From NCBI GenBank assembly GCA_001940995.1, contig MSHC01000028.1, positions 1 to 51,375 on the forward strand: DNA of 51,375 nt, written 5' to 3'. The notes under the pieces are model-generated. The model made no database searches. It had not been told where the DNA came from and worked only from the letters and a program-made list of their open reading frames with translations. The position numbers were made by a program, and so were the translations under genes. The stretch is from Ruminococcus sp. Phil15 (GTDB lineage Bacteria; Bacillota; Clostridia; Oscillospirales; Ruminococcaceae). This document shows positions 44,260 to 51,361 of this stretch, piece by piece. The number at the start of each line of letters is the position of its first letter. The first letter of the stretch is position 1.

Positions 44260-46071
44260 TTATACAAACTTATCAATCGTGCCGGCGTTGTACTGAAGTA
44301 TCATAAGTGCGTCAACAACATCTGCAAAGCCGTCGCCGTTTACATCTGCCGCAAGCAGCTGTGCTGGAGTAAGCTCGGTGTTTCCTGCCGTGTACTGCAT
44401 AATAATCAGCGTGTCAACCGTGTCGATAAATCCGTCGTCATTGACATCTCCGTAAGTGAAGTGCATCGTATCGCCCTCACGCAGAATATTCAAAGTATAG
44501 TCACGCTTTGAACCCGACGGTGCTGTGACAGTAATAGTGAACGTGTTGTTTCCGGTTTTAAGCTGGACAGTTCCGGTTCCCGATAGACTTGCCGCAGACG
44601 TGTTTGTCGTTGCGGAAATTACAACCGACTTTACGTTTGCAGGAACAGTGAGCGAATAGCTCTGAGTGTATCTGTTGAATGTCGGAGTAACGCTGTATCC
44701 CTTTACCGAAATTGAGGAAAGAAAGTTGTTGTTCGTTCCCGTCGATGTAGGCTTTACGCAAGCCGTCTTTGGCATATTGTCGTAAACAGGTATAGTGAAT
44801 ACAAGAGCGGAATTTAAAATCTCGCTGTTGTATGCCTTCTTCATGTGCGCTGCCTCGGAAGCCGCAGCCTGTATGTTTGTCATATACTGATGAACATAGT
44901 AGCCGTTGCCGCCGTCTACCATATCAAATTTCTGTAAGTAAAGCGTGTCCTGACCACGATTTATGTAACTGCGTCCGATAAATGTCGAACCGCCCATAAG
45001 CGCCTTTCGCTGATTTGTCCAGGGCAGAGAATATGCGGCGTTGCTTATTGATGCGTATTTTGCGCCCATCTGCTGTGCCGTAAGGGTAGAAGTCGCATAA
45101 GCCTGAATGTTGAAGAAATTGTAGTAACCCTCAAATCCGGGAACAGTGCCGTAAGCAAGAGGCGTTCCCTGAGTTCCCATTTCCTGCCTTGCCCTAGATG
45201 CAAGATGATAAGGACTTACACCCGTTGCATATGCCGCATCCATAAAGGTTTGCGCATAGCTGTATGTTTCATTGGTATCAGGCGTAGTGTATGTCGAACT
45301 CATAAACGAGCCTGCAAGTATCGCCTGTACGCCCTCGATTGTGTGTACCTGTGAATCATAAGAAAGCTGTTCAAACATAAATATCGAGGTTTCGTCGAGG
45401 AAGTTTCTTGGGTCCATATAGTAAGCGACAAGCTCCTTGGACGCCGCTACCCAGCTTGCGCCGTCAAGACCGTACCATGTGTTTGTGTTCCAGTTGTACG
45501 CACCCTTTTCCATAGACTTCCATGAAGCAATGCTGTTTTTTGATACAAGACTTACACCGACCTGCGATTCTGCCGCAAGAGCAGTTGACCAGTCAATGTT
45601 AAGCTCCTGCGCCTTGAATACCCAGTTGGGGTGAATTGCGTGTAGCGACCTCAGCGAATCCTTGTAGCTTTCAGGAAAGCCCTGTTCGTCAAGATATGCC
45701 TCGAAGTCCATATCCTCTGAGAACGTCGGAGTATCAGGTTTTGTTTCAACGCTTCCCGTAATTTCAACATACTGCGAAGAAACATAGCCCGTCTGACCCT
45801 TGTATTCTATCTTGTACCATACCTTGCCGTCTGCCGCAGTGTCCTGACCCAAAATCGTAACAGACGTGCCGCTTGAAAGATATCCGAGGGTCGCAAATGC
45901 TGTTCCTGCGCCCGACCTTACTCTTAGGGAAGAAGCGTAGACTGTTCCGACAGATACGGAAACAGCAGACGCCACATTATTTTGAGCAACAAAAGAAGCA
46001 CCATATGAAAAACACATAACGGTGCTGATAGCTATAGCCGCAAGCTTTTTTATTCCTTTTGTAAAAGCCAT
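44260..46071 (-). CDS. Secreted SH3/glucosaminidase protein with C-terminal dockerin
   Basis: 603 aa from ATG 46071 (AAGAGGA upstream); an upstream in-frame extension lacks a site and would spoil the signal peptide. Order: signal peptide (1-36, ending VASA), bacterial SH3 (about 40-105; SLRVRSGAGTAFATLG), a LytD-type endo-beta-N-acetylglucosaminidase domain (about 120-445; probable catalytic Glu in ASRARQEMGTQG), a cadherin-like beta-sandwich (about 455-535), and a type I dockerin (540-603). The dockerin has two EF-like repeats, DVNDDGFIDTVD and DVNGDGFADVVD. The enzyme should cut peptidoglycan outside the cell and be held by a cohesin. A cohesin protein is encoded divergently, 480 bp away. 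Confidence 0.88.
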   Translation of the reverse strand: MAFTKGIKKLAAIAISTVMCFSYGASFVAQNNVASAVSVSVGTVYASSLRVRSGAGTAFATLGYLSSGTSVTILGQDTAADGKVWYKIEYKGQTGYVSSQYVEITGSVETKPDTPTFSEDMDFEAYLDEQGFPESYKDSLRSLHAIHPNWVFKAQELNIDWSTALAAESQVGVSLVSKNSIASWKSMEKGAYNWNTNTWYGLDGASWVAASKELVAYYMDPRNFLDETSIFMFEQLSYDSQVHTIEGVQAILAGSFMSSTYTTPDTNETYSYAQTFMDAAYATGVSPYHLASRARQEMGTQGTPLAYGTVPGFEGYYNFFNIQAYATSTLTAQQMGAKYASISNAAYSLPWTNQRKALMGGSTFIGRSYINRGQDTLYLQKFDMVDGGNGYYVHQYMTNIQAAASEAAHMKKAYNSEILNSALVFTIPVYDNMPKTACVKPTSTGTNNNFLSSISVKGYSVTPTFNRYTQSYSLTVPANVKSVVISATTNTSAASLSGTGTVQLKTGNNTFTITVTAPSGSKRDYTLNILREGDTMHFTYGDVNDDGFIDTVDTLIIMQYTAGNTELTPAQLLAADVNGDGFADVVDALMILQYNAGTIDKFV

Positions 46072-46164
46072 TTTGTTTGTCCTCTTAGTTAAGTGTAACT
46101 GCTCGTTTATATCTCTGTGTCTTTGTATTAAGCGCCAAAACCACGGCACAATACCTTAGTTTAT

Positions 46165-46194
46165 ATTATAAGTGCAAAAAGCGAAAATTGTCAA
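46165..46194 (-). promoter_or_regulatory. Sigma-A promoter of the dockerin-glucosaminidase gene
   Basis: On the minus strand TTGACA (46194-46189), 18 nt, TATAAT (46170-46165): full consensus hexamers. Confidence 0.8.
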
Positions 46195-46250
46195 GTGAAA
46201 ATTTGCGTAAAATCTCTGTTTTATGAGTTCACAAAAAATTTACATTTAGC

Positions 46251-46275
46251 ATTTTCTTAACATATTTAAGAAAAT
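46251..46275. repeat. 10-bp perfect inverted repeat between the divergent dockerin and cohesin genes
   Basis: ATTTTCTTAA (46251-46260), 5-nt spacer, TTAAGAAAAT (46266-46275). It lies 57 bp upstream of the glucosaminidase -35 and 132 bp upstream of the cohesin-gene -35. Possible operator for both genes. The remaining sequence of this 480-bp gap is AT-rich with no other gene; AACCGCAAAACCGCAG at about 46320 is a small direct repeat. Confidence 0.5.
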
Positions 46276-46406
46276 TTGTGCTTCAAAAATATAAAAGCAA
46301 CTATATCTTGTACCCGAAAACCGCAAAACCGCAGAAACAGGGCGTTTGAGAACTGAAATTAGCGATAATGTAGAAAAAGCAGATGAAAATTATAGCAAAT
46401 TGTCTA

Positions 46407-46436
46407 TTGACAGATTTTTTCATAATATGGTATAAT
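46407..46436 (+). promoter_or_regulatory. Sigma-A promoter of the cohesin gene
   Basis: TTGACA (46407-46412), 18 nt, TATAAT (46431-46436): full consensus hexamers; leader about 110 nt, then AAGGAGG before the ATG at 46552. Confidence 0.8.
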
Positions 46437-46551
46437 TACTCTACAAAACGAAAATTATGTCAAAAGATAGAAAAAAGACAGAACATACAAGAGAATTGTT
46501 TCACACAGGCTTGCTTTTTTACAAAGCCGTGACAGAAATAAGGAGGCAAAA

Positions 46552-48189
46552 ATGAATATTGGATTTAAGAAGGCTGTTATCTCAATCGGTACGGCCGTTG
46601 TAATGCTGACCTCGGTTTTTGCAGGGTCGGTAGTCGCTTCATCAACAAATGAAATAACCGTTAGTCCGTCGTCCTCAACTGTAAGACCGGGGGAGAGCTT
46701 TGACGTGTCTGTCGGATATGAAGCAGGAACCAACGGCGCGTCGGGATTTCAGCTGTTTTTGCATTATGACGACGAGCTTCTTGATGTTTACGTTCCGTCA
46801 ACCTCCGAGCTTTCGAGTAAGTATGACGTAGGAAGCAGATTTTCGGTAATTACAAATTACTCGTATGGTGAAGGCGTCGTAAAGATTGTCGGCGCAAACA
46901 TGAGCGCAAATAATATTACAGTAGATACAGCGCTTTCTCTCGTTTCTTTTAAGGCAAAGAGCGGAGTATCCGGTACGGCAAAAATCTGGATTGAAGTCGA
47001 AAAGCTTGTTGAAAATAAGGACGGCTCTATGGTCAGCACACCGTATAGCGCACCGACATCGTCAAGCCCGATAAAGGTTAAGATTTCCGCACCAACTACC
47101 ACAACTACCACAACTACCACAACTACACCAACTACTACAACCACAACCACTACAACAACCACTACTACGATAACTCCGACATCTACAACGACTACAACAA
47201 CGTCTCAGTCAACAACCACGCCTACAACGACTACCACAACTGAGCCGACCACTACAACCACAACAACGTCAAAGGTGACAACGCCTACTACGACTACAAC
47301 GACATCCAAGGCAACTACTACCACAACAACTACTTCAAAGCCTAAGACAACAACTACTACTTACGCTTCTTCTGAAGCAGAAGGAAGCACATCCATTTCG
47401 ACAACAACATCTGCAACAACGACCACAACGTTAACTTCAACCCAGTCCCCGCTTACAAGCTCGGATAATCAGTCCACGTCCGATACGCCTGTTACCACTG
47501 TAAGCGAAACTGTGACAACTACTACTTCAGCTACTTCACAGCAGCCGTCAGAGCCATCTGAGGATGCAATTGTAATTGAGAACAACGGCGACGCACTCTA
47601 CGAGCTTTCTCAGGGTGCAGAGGCTTACGATGAAACAAAGGTTGACCCATACTGCGTGGACCTCAGAGATTATATCGAGGATTTTGAACAGAATTATAAC
47701 GTTAAGGTTATAGTTACCGCAGACGGCTATGCCAGCGGTTCTATCAGCATGAATGATATAGACGGCAACTGGACAAAGTATTACCAGAATACCGACCAGA
47801 CTGTTTGGGAAGCCCAAAATATCTCGCTCGATAAGAACGACGCACTTGTGTTCGTACAGCTTTTCTATCTCAAAGAAAATTCAACATTCACAATTGAAAG
47901 CATCGAGATTACCCCTTACGAGCCGAAAGCAGACTCAAACGGAGATACCACAGAGGATCTCAATGATACAAACGTTACAATTCCTGAGGATCAGAAGAAC
48001 GACAATATCTCTCAGGAAGATATTGAAAACGCAGTTGAGAATATGCCTGAGAATGACAACAACCCACAGACTGACGATACTTTAAGAAGCGTTAAGGCGG
48101 TAGGTCTTGTGGTTCTTGAAGTTCTCGCAATGGCAGGAACGCTTTTCTTCTTCGGAAAGAATAAGGAAGTTGAAGAACCGGTTGAATAA
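46552..48189 (+). CDS. Cell-surface cohesin-domain protein with Thr-rich linker and C-terminal anchor
   Basis: 545 aa. Signal peptide (1-30, SVVASST). Cohesin-like domain (about 33-178): ITVSPSSSTVRPGESFDVSV, GASGFQLFLHYDDELLDVYV (Leu/Asp pattern of cohesin strands), IVGANMSANNIT, and LVSFKAKSGVSGTAKIWI. A Thr/Pro linker (about 182-340) follows, then a compact module (about 341-463; Trp- and Tyr-rich, DGYASGSISMNDIDGNW) of carbohydrate-binding style that I cannot assign, an acidic stretch, NPQTD at 504-508 and a hydrophobic helix with a short polar tail. NPQTD plus helix resembles a sortase (NPQT-type) signal; membrane retention is the alternative. The likely partner is the dockerin protein encoded divergently. 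Confidence 0.75.
   Translation: MNIGFKKAVISIGTAVVMLTSVFAGSVVASSTNEITVSPSSSTVRPGESFDVSVGYEAGTNGASGFQLFLHYDDELLDVYVPSTSELSSKYDVGSRFSVITNYSYGEGVVKIVGANMSANNITVDTALSLVSFKAKSGVSGTAKIWIEVEKLVENKDGSMVSTPYSAPTSSSPIKVKISAPTTTTTTTTTTTPTTTTTTTTTTTTTITPTSTTTTTTSQSTTTPTTTTTTEPTTTTTTTSKVTTPTTTTTTSKATTTTTTTSKPKTTTTTYASSEAEGSTSISTTTSATTTTTLTSTQSPLTSSDNQSTSDTPVTTVSETVTTTTSATSQQPSEPSEDAIVIENNGDALYELSQGAEAYDETKVDPYCVDLRDYIEDFEQNYNVKVIVTADGYASGSISMNDIDGNWTKYYQNTDQTVWEAQNISLDKNDALVFVQLFYLKENSTFTIESIEITPYEPKADSNGDTTEDLNDTNVTIPEDQKNDNISQEDIENAVENMPENDNNPQTDDTLRSVKAVGLVVLEVLAMAGTLFFFGKNKEVEEPVE
47092..47361 (+). repeat. Low-complexity Thr-codon tract (ACN repeats)
   Basis: Runs of ACA/ACC/ACT codons encode TTTTTT tracts broken by Pro, Ser and Lys. 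It is a natural site for slippage or recombination, so length could vary between strains. A weaker Thr/Ser-rich stretch continues to about 47560. Confidence 0.85.
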
Positions 48190-48200
48190 TCCGAAAATTA

Positions 48201-48225
48201 CAGCCCACTAAATATCAGTGGGCTG
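48201..48225 (+). terminator. Terminator-like hairpin after the cohesin gene
   Basis: Perfect 9-bp stem CAGCCCACT/AGTGGGCTG with a 7-nt loop; a weak T tract (TTGAATTTT). Confidence 0.65.
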
Positions 48226-48252
48226 TTGAATTTTATGAAAGGGGTGGTAACA

Positions 48253-48882
48253 GTGCAGGATTTGTCAAATCGTAATTTTCAGGTCGAGCTTGAAAAGCTT
48301 ATCGAGAAGCAAACATCAAAACCTAAGCTTATGTTGCACGCCTGCTGCGCTCCCTGCTCGTCATACGTCCTTGAATTTCTGTCACGGCATTTTGAAATTC
48401 TGATGACATATTATAATCCCAACATAACACCCGAAGCCGAGTATTCAAAACGGCTTACAGAGCTTGAAAGACTGCTCTCCGGAGCGCCGTTTGCAAAGAA
48501 CGTCACACTCATCCCCTGCGAATATAATCCGAGTCTGTTTTTTGATATGGCTAAGGGTATGGAAAATTTGCCGGAGGGCGGTGATAGGTGTACAAAGTGC
48601 TATAAACTCAGACTTGAGCAAGCCGCAAAGCTCGCTAAGGAGCATAACTGTGACTTCTTTACGACAACCCTCTCTATTTCACCGTATAAGAATTCTCAGA
48701 AGCTTGCTATGGTGTCATTGGAGCTGGAGCAGGAGTATGGCGTAAAATGGCTTCCGAGCGATTTCAAAAAGCGCGGCGGCTATAAGCGTTCAATTGAGCT
48801 TTCCAAGGAGTATAACCTGTACCGCCAGAATTACTGCGGATGTGTGTATTCAAAGATTCAATCGGAGAATAGAAAAAGATAA
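48253..48882 (+). CDS. queH: Epoxyqueuosine reductase QueH
   Basis: 209 aa from GTG 48253, which has AAAGGGGTGG 5 nt upstream (ATG 48235 and TTG 48226 lie inside or before that site). The N-terminal MLHACCAPCSSYV, the CTKCYKLRL pair, TTLSISPYKN and NYCGCVYSK define QueH (formerly DUF208), which reduces epoxyqueuosine to queuosine in tRNA using a 4Fe-4S cluster and is unrelated in fold to QueG. Followed by a terminator, then an ECF-type transporter gene. Confidence 0.92.
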   Translation: MQDLSNRNFQVELEKLIEKQTSKPKLMLHACCAPCSSYVLEFLSRHFEILMTYYNPNITPEAEYSKRLTELERLLSGAPFAKNVTLIPCEYNPSLFFDMAKGMENLPEGGDRCTKCYKLRLEQAAKLAKEHNCDFFTTTLSISPYKNSQKLAMVSLELEQEYGVKWLPSDFKKRGGYKRSIELSKEYNLYRQNYCGCVYSKIQSENRKR

Positions 48883-48892
48883 TAGTTGTTTT

Positions 48893-48925
48893 AGGAAGTT
48901 GCAGAATTTGTAGCTTCCTTTTTTA
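48893..48925 (+). terminator. Intrinsic terminator after queH
   Basis: 11-bp stem AGGAAGTTGCA/TGTAGCTTCCT with two wobbles (48893-48903, 48909-48919), then T6. Confidence 0.85.
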
Positions 48926-49040
48926 TGCTGTTATTTCGGCTCTGTAAATTTCTGGTTATATATAATTCTCTTTTTCTGACTATTTTAATATAATCAGATT
49001 TGATATATACTAATTACATGAACATCAAGAGGTGACAGAA

Positions 49041-49550
49041 ATGGAAAAGAAAAACTCCACTCAAAGAATAGTTATGGCGGCACTGCTTGCATCGCTGACC
49101 TGCGTTGCAACAATGATTATCAAAATACCGTCCCCTTTAAAGGGATATCTGAATTTTGGCGACTGCATCGTCCTGCTTTCCGGTTGGACGCTGAATCCTA
49201 TATATGGCTTTCTTGCTGCTGGGATTGGCTCGGCGCTTGCCGACCTGTTTTCGGGATATGTTGTATATGCGCCTGCAACCTTTGTGATAAAGGGACTGAT
49301 GGCGATTATTGCCTGCTGCGGCTTCAAACTGTTGCATAAAAAGATCGGCAACCTCCCGTCAAGAATTATTGCAGGAGTTGCCGCCGAAGCGGTTATGATA
49401 CTTGGCTATTTCGTGTTTGAAGGATTCCTGTACGGATTCGGTCCGTCTGCCGTGAATATCCCTGCAAACGGCTTTCAGGGCGCAGCCGGTCTTATTCTAG
49501 GATGTGTACTCGTTAAGATGTTTGAAAAGGGCAGACTGATAGAATTTTAG
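49041..49550 (+). CDS. ECF transporter S component
   Basis: 169 aa from ATG 49041 (AGAGGTG upstream); GTG 49032 overlaps that site. Five to six membrane helices; KGYLNFGDCIVLLSGWTLNP and GIGSALADLFSGYVVYAP, then FVIKGLMAIIA fit the group that includes HmpT, PdxU and QrtT (COG4720-like). It binds a vitamin-like ligand and pairs with EcfA/T encoded elsewhere. queH next door would suit a queuosine-precursor carrier, but sequence alone does not decide. Confidence 0.82.
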   Translation: MEKKNSTQRIVMAALLASLTCVATMIIKIPSPLKGYLNFGDCIVLLSGWTLNPIYGFLAAGIGSALADLFSGYVVYAPATFVIKGLMAIIACCGFKLLHKKIGNLPSRIIAGVAAEAVMILGYFVFEGFLYGFGPSAVNIPANGFQGAAGLILGCVLVKMFEKGRLIEF

Positions 49551-49596
49551 TGTTGTATAAGTTGAAGTAAATGAAATTGCACTAGAAGAAGCCTAC

Positions 49597-49637
49597 AAAA
49601 AATACTTCCCTATGGAAATATCCACAGGGAAGTATTT
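49597..49637 (-). terminator. Terminator after tRNA-Lys
   Basis: Perfect 12-bp stem AAATACTTCCCT/AGGGAAGTATTT (49600-49611, 49626-49637); on the minus strand T6 closes it. It may also stop plus-strand transcription from the ECF gene. Confidence 0.85.
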
Positions 49638-49640
49638 AAC

Positions 49641-49716
49641 TGGTGAGCTATCCGGGATTCGAACCCGGGACCCTTTGATTAAAAGTCAAATGCTCTGCCA
49701 ACTGAGCTAATAACTC
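49641..49716 (-). tRNA. tRNA-Lys (anticodon TTT)
   Basis: 76-nt cloverleaf with the CCA end encoded. Acceptor arm GAGTTAT/ATAGCTC (one G-U), D-arm TTAGCTCAGTTGGCAGAGC, anticodon arm TTTGACTTTTAATCAAA with TTT, T-arm CCCGGGTTCGAATCCCGG. A complete promoter and terminator flank it, and no other tRNA is adjacent. Confidence 0.97.
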
Positions 49717-49738
49717 GTGCCGATTTAACAGCTTTTAT

Positions 49739-49767
49739 ATTATATCAAATTTAATTGAGAAAGTCAA
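49739..49767 (-). promoter_or_regulatory. Sigma-A promoter of tRNA-Lys
   Basis: On the minus strand TTGACT (49767-49762), 17 nt, TATAAT (49744-49739). Confidence 0.82.
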
Positions 49768-49807
49768 GCCTTTCAGCACATTTTTTAGTTTTCATGTTAA
49801 AACGTCT

Positions 49808-50275
49808 CTATAAGCTGCTATTGATTTCCTCCAGCAGCCCCTTACAGCCACGCAATATGTCGCCGTATGTAACATCAAACCTGCCGCAGTACCAAGGGTC
49901 TGCAACATCACCGCCGCCGGCGTAATCCATCATCTTGCGTATCTTGCAGTCTGGGTCGCCGCCCAGTATGCGAATCATATTTCTGATGTTTGCACTGTCC
50001 ATACCGATGAATAAATCGTATTTGTCATAATCCGATGCCGTTAATTGTACAGCACGCTTGCCATCACAGCCTATCCCGTGCCTGCGAAGCTCCTCTTTTG
50101 CAGGAGGATATACAGGATTGCCCTTGCCGCAGAAAATCTCCTCTGTGCTTGTCGCAGAGGAACAAATGTAAAGCCTGTCGCTGATTCCTGCTTTCTTTGC
50201 AAGGTCTTTGAGTATAAACTCCGCCATCGGAGAACGGCAGATATTTCCGTGACATACAAACATAATTCTCAGCAT
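49808..50275 (-). CDS. Low-molecular-weight protein tyrosine phosphatase
   Basis: 155 aa. The P-loop FVCHGNICRSPMAEF (C-x5-R-S) is at residues 6-20 and the general-acid loop VADPWY at about 130. DLFIGMDSANIRNM is also conserved. It removes phosphate from tyrosine or arginine residues. GGGAG precedes the ATG. A promoter lies directly upstream. Confidence 0.93.
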   Translation of the reverse strand: MLRIMFVCHGNICRSPMAEFILKDLAKKAGISDRLYICSSATSTEEIFCGKGNPVYPPAKEELRRHGIGCDGKRAVQLTASDYDKYDLFIGMDSANIRNMIRILGGDPDCKIRKMMDYAGGGDVADPWYCGRFDVTYGDILRGCKGLLEEINSSL

Positions 50276-50297
50276 ATTTTCTATCTCCCTTTAATAC

Positions 50298-50326
50298 AGT
50301 ATAGCACATTAAAAACAATATTACAA
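50298..50326 (-). promoter_or_regulatory. Sigma-A promoter of the phosphatase gene
   Basis: On the minus strand TTGTAA (50326-50321), 17 nt, TATACT (50303-50298). Confidence 0.65.
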
Positions 50327-50330
50327 GAAA

Positions 50331-50354
50331 GCGACAGCCAAATCTGACTGCCGC
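50331..50354 (-). terminator. Terminator of the SleB-like gene
   Basis: 9-bp stem GCGACAGCC/GACTGCCGC with two wobbles (50331-50339, 50346-50354); on the minus strand TTTCTTG follows. Confidence 0.65.
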
Positions 50355-50361
50355 CTTTGTT

Positions 50362-51042
50362 TTATGAGCAAAACCTGTGCTTGCCAATCGTCTTGATAAC
50401 AGGTCTGCTGTGTATAAATTTGTCGTTTGTCTTAGCAGGGTTGTAGTAGTATATTGCGCCGCCCGACGGGTCCCACCCGTTTAGAGCGTCTCTTGCCGCA
50501 TTGTAGGCGGAATCTGAAATCGGTTGGTTGAACTGTCCGTCTGTTACTGCCGTGAATGCACCTTTCTGGTATATTACCCCGGCAAGCGTGTCAGGGAATG
50601 ACGGATGCTCAATTCTGTTAAGCACTACCGCACCGACAGCCACCTGACCCTCGTAGCTTTCACCTCTGGCCTCCGCCGAGATAATCCTTGCAAGTAAATA
50701 TACATTGGATTCAGTAGCCGCAGGTACTTGGCCAACAGTAATTCCCATAGCTGCAAGCGTCTGTGGTCCTGCTACTCCTGTCTGACTTATGCCCTTGAGC
50801 TTCTGAAACTTCTTGACTGCCGCAGTGGTTTCTTCCCCGTAGTATCCGGTTACATCACCGCTGTAAAGTCCCCAGTCAATAAGAAATTTTTGTATAGCCC
50901 TTACCTCCGCACCACGGGAACCGATTTGTGAAACAGTTTCCTGCGCACCTCCAAAATACGATGTCAGAATGTAGAGCATCGAGAAAACCATTATAAAACC
51001 GGATAGAATAAGCGTAAATGTGTATATCCTTCTTTTTAGCAT
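50362..51042 (-). CDS. SleB-like cell-wall hydrolase (spore cortex-lytic enzyme family)
   Basis: 226 aa from ATG 51042 with GAAAGGA upstream; an open frame extends upstream without a site. An N-terminal membrane anchor (about 8-30), a peptidoglycan-binding domain (about 45-100; GAEVRAIQKFLIDWGLYSG, AVKKFQKLKGISQTG) and the Hydrolase_2 domain (about 112-220; LLARIISAEARGESYEGQVA with the catalytic Glu, then VVLNRIEHPSFP, YYYNPAKT). In spore formers this combination is the lytic transglycosylase SleB that opens the cortex at germination; vegetative paralogues exist. No clear sigma-G promoter is seen upstream. Confidence 0.88.
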   Translation of the reverse strand: MLKRRIYTFTLILSGFIMVFSMLYILTSYFGGAQETVSQIGSRGAEVRAIQKFLIDWGLYSGDVTGYYGEETTAAVKKFQKLKGISQTGVAGPQTLAAMGITVGQVPAATESNVYLLARIISAEARGESYEGQVAVGAVVLNRIEHPSFPDTLAGVIYQKGAFTAVTDGQFNQPISDSAYNAARDALNGWDPSGGAIYYYNPAKTNDKFIHSRPVIKTIGKHRFCS

Positions 51043-51239
51043 AACATTTGTCCTTTCTGTTATCAGAATATAACTTGATATTTGTATTATTGTCCCTAAA
51101 TATCTCATAAATATCCGTCAATAGCAGGGGAATAATCTTCCGTTTTCCTATCGGTGTGTGCATTTTTAACATATTCTTTCACAAAACCATTCACTTTGCT
51201 GTCACAAAGCGAAAACCGCAATTTTTTGTCAAAAAAGTG

Positions 51240-51268
51240 TTGACTTTTTCATTGCCAAGTGATAAAAT
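51240..51268 (+). promoter_or_regulatory. Sigma-A promoter at the right edge (upstream copy)
   Basis: TTGACT (51240-51245), 17 nt, TAAAAT (51263-51268). First of two tandem promoters pointing out of the window; no gene of this window follows. The 132 nt between the SleB start and here hold no other gene that I can see. Confidence 0.65.
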
Positions 51269-51332
51269 ATAAAAGTCGTCAAACGAGAGCCAAGCAAAAC
51301 TTCAAAAAAACAAAAAAGTTTTTGAAAAGTAC

Positions 51333-51361
51333 TTGACAAACTGAAAACGATGTGATATAAT
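51333..51361 (+). promoter_or_regulatory. Full-consensus sigma-A promoter at the right edge
   Basis: TTGACA (51333-51338), 17 nt, TATAAT (51356-51361). The product starts beyond the window. Strength and the tandem arrangement suggest a stable-RNA or other highly expressed operon. Confidence 0.8.

Noticed and set aside
46857-47162. Antisense open frame rich in Val across the Thr tract
   Set aside because: It is the mirror of the ACN repeat (GTN codons on the other strand); no site or family support.
48926-49040. preQ1 or other riboswitch before the ECF gene; promoter for it
   Set aside because: No conserved riboswitch core visible, and -35/-10 pairs here (for example TATAAT at 48989 or TATACT at 49006) lack a good partner hexamer.
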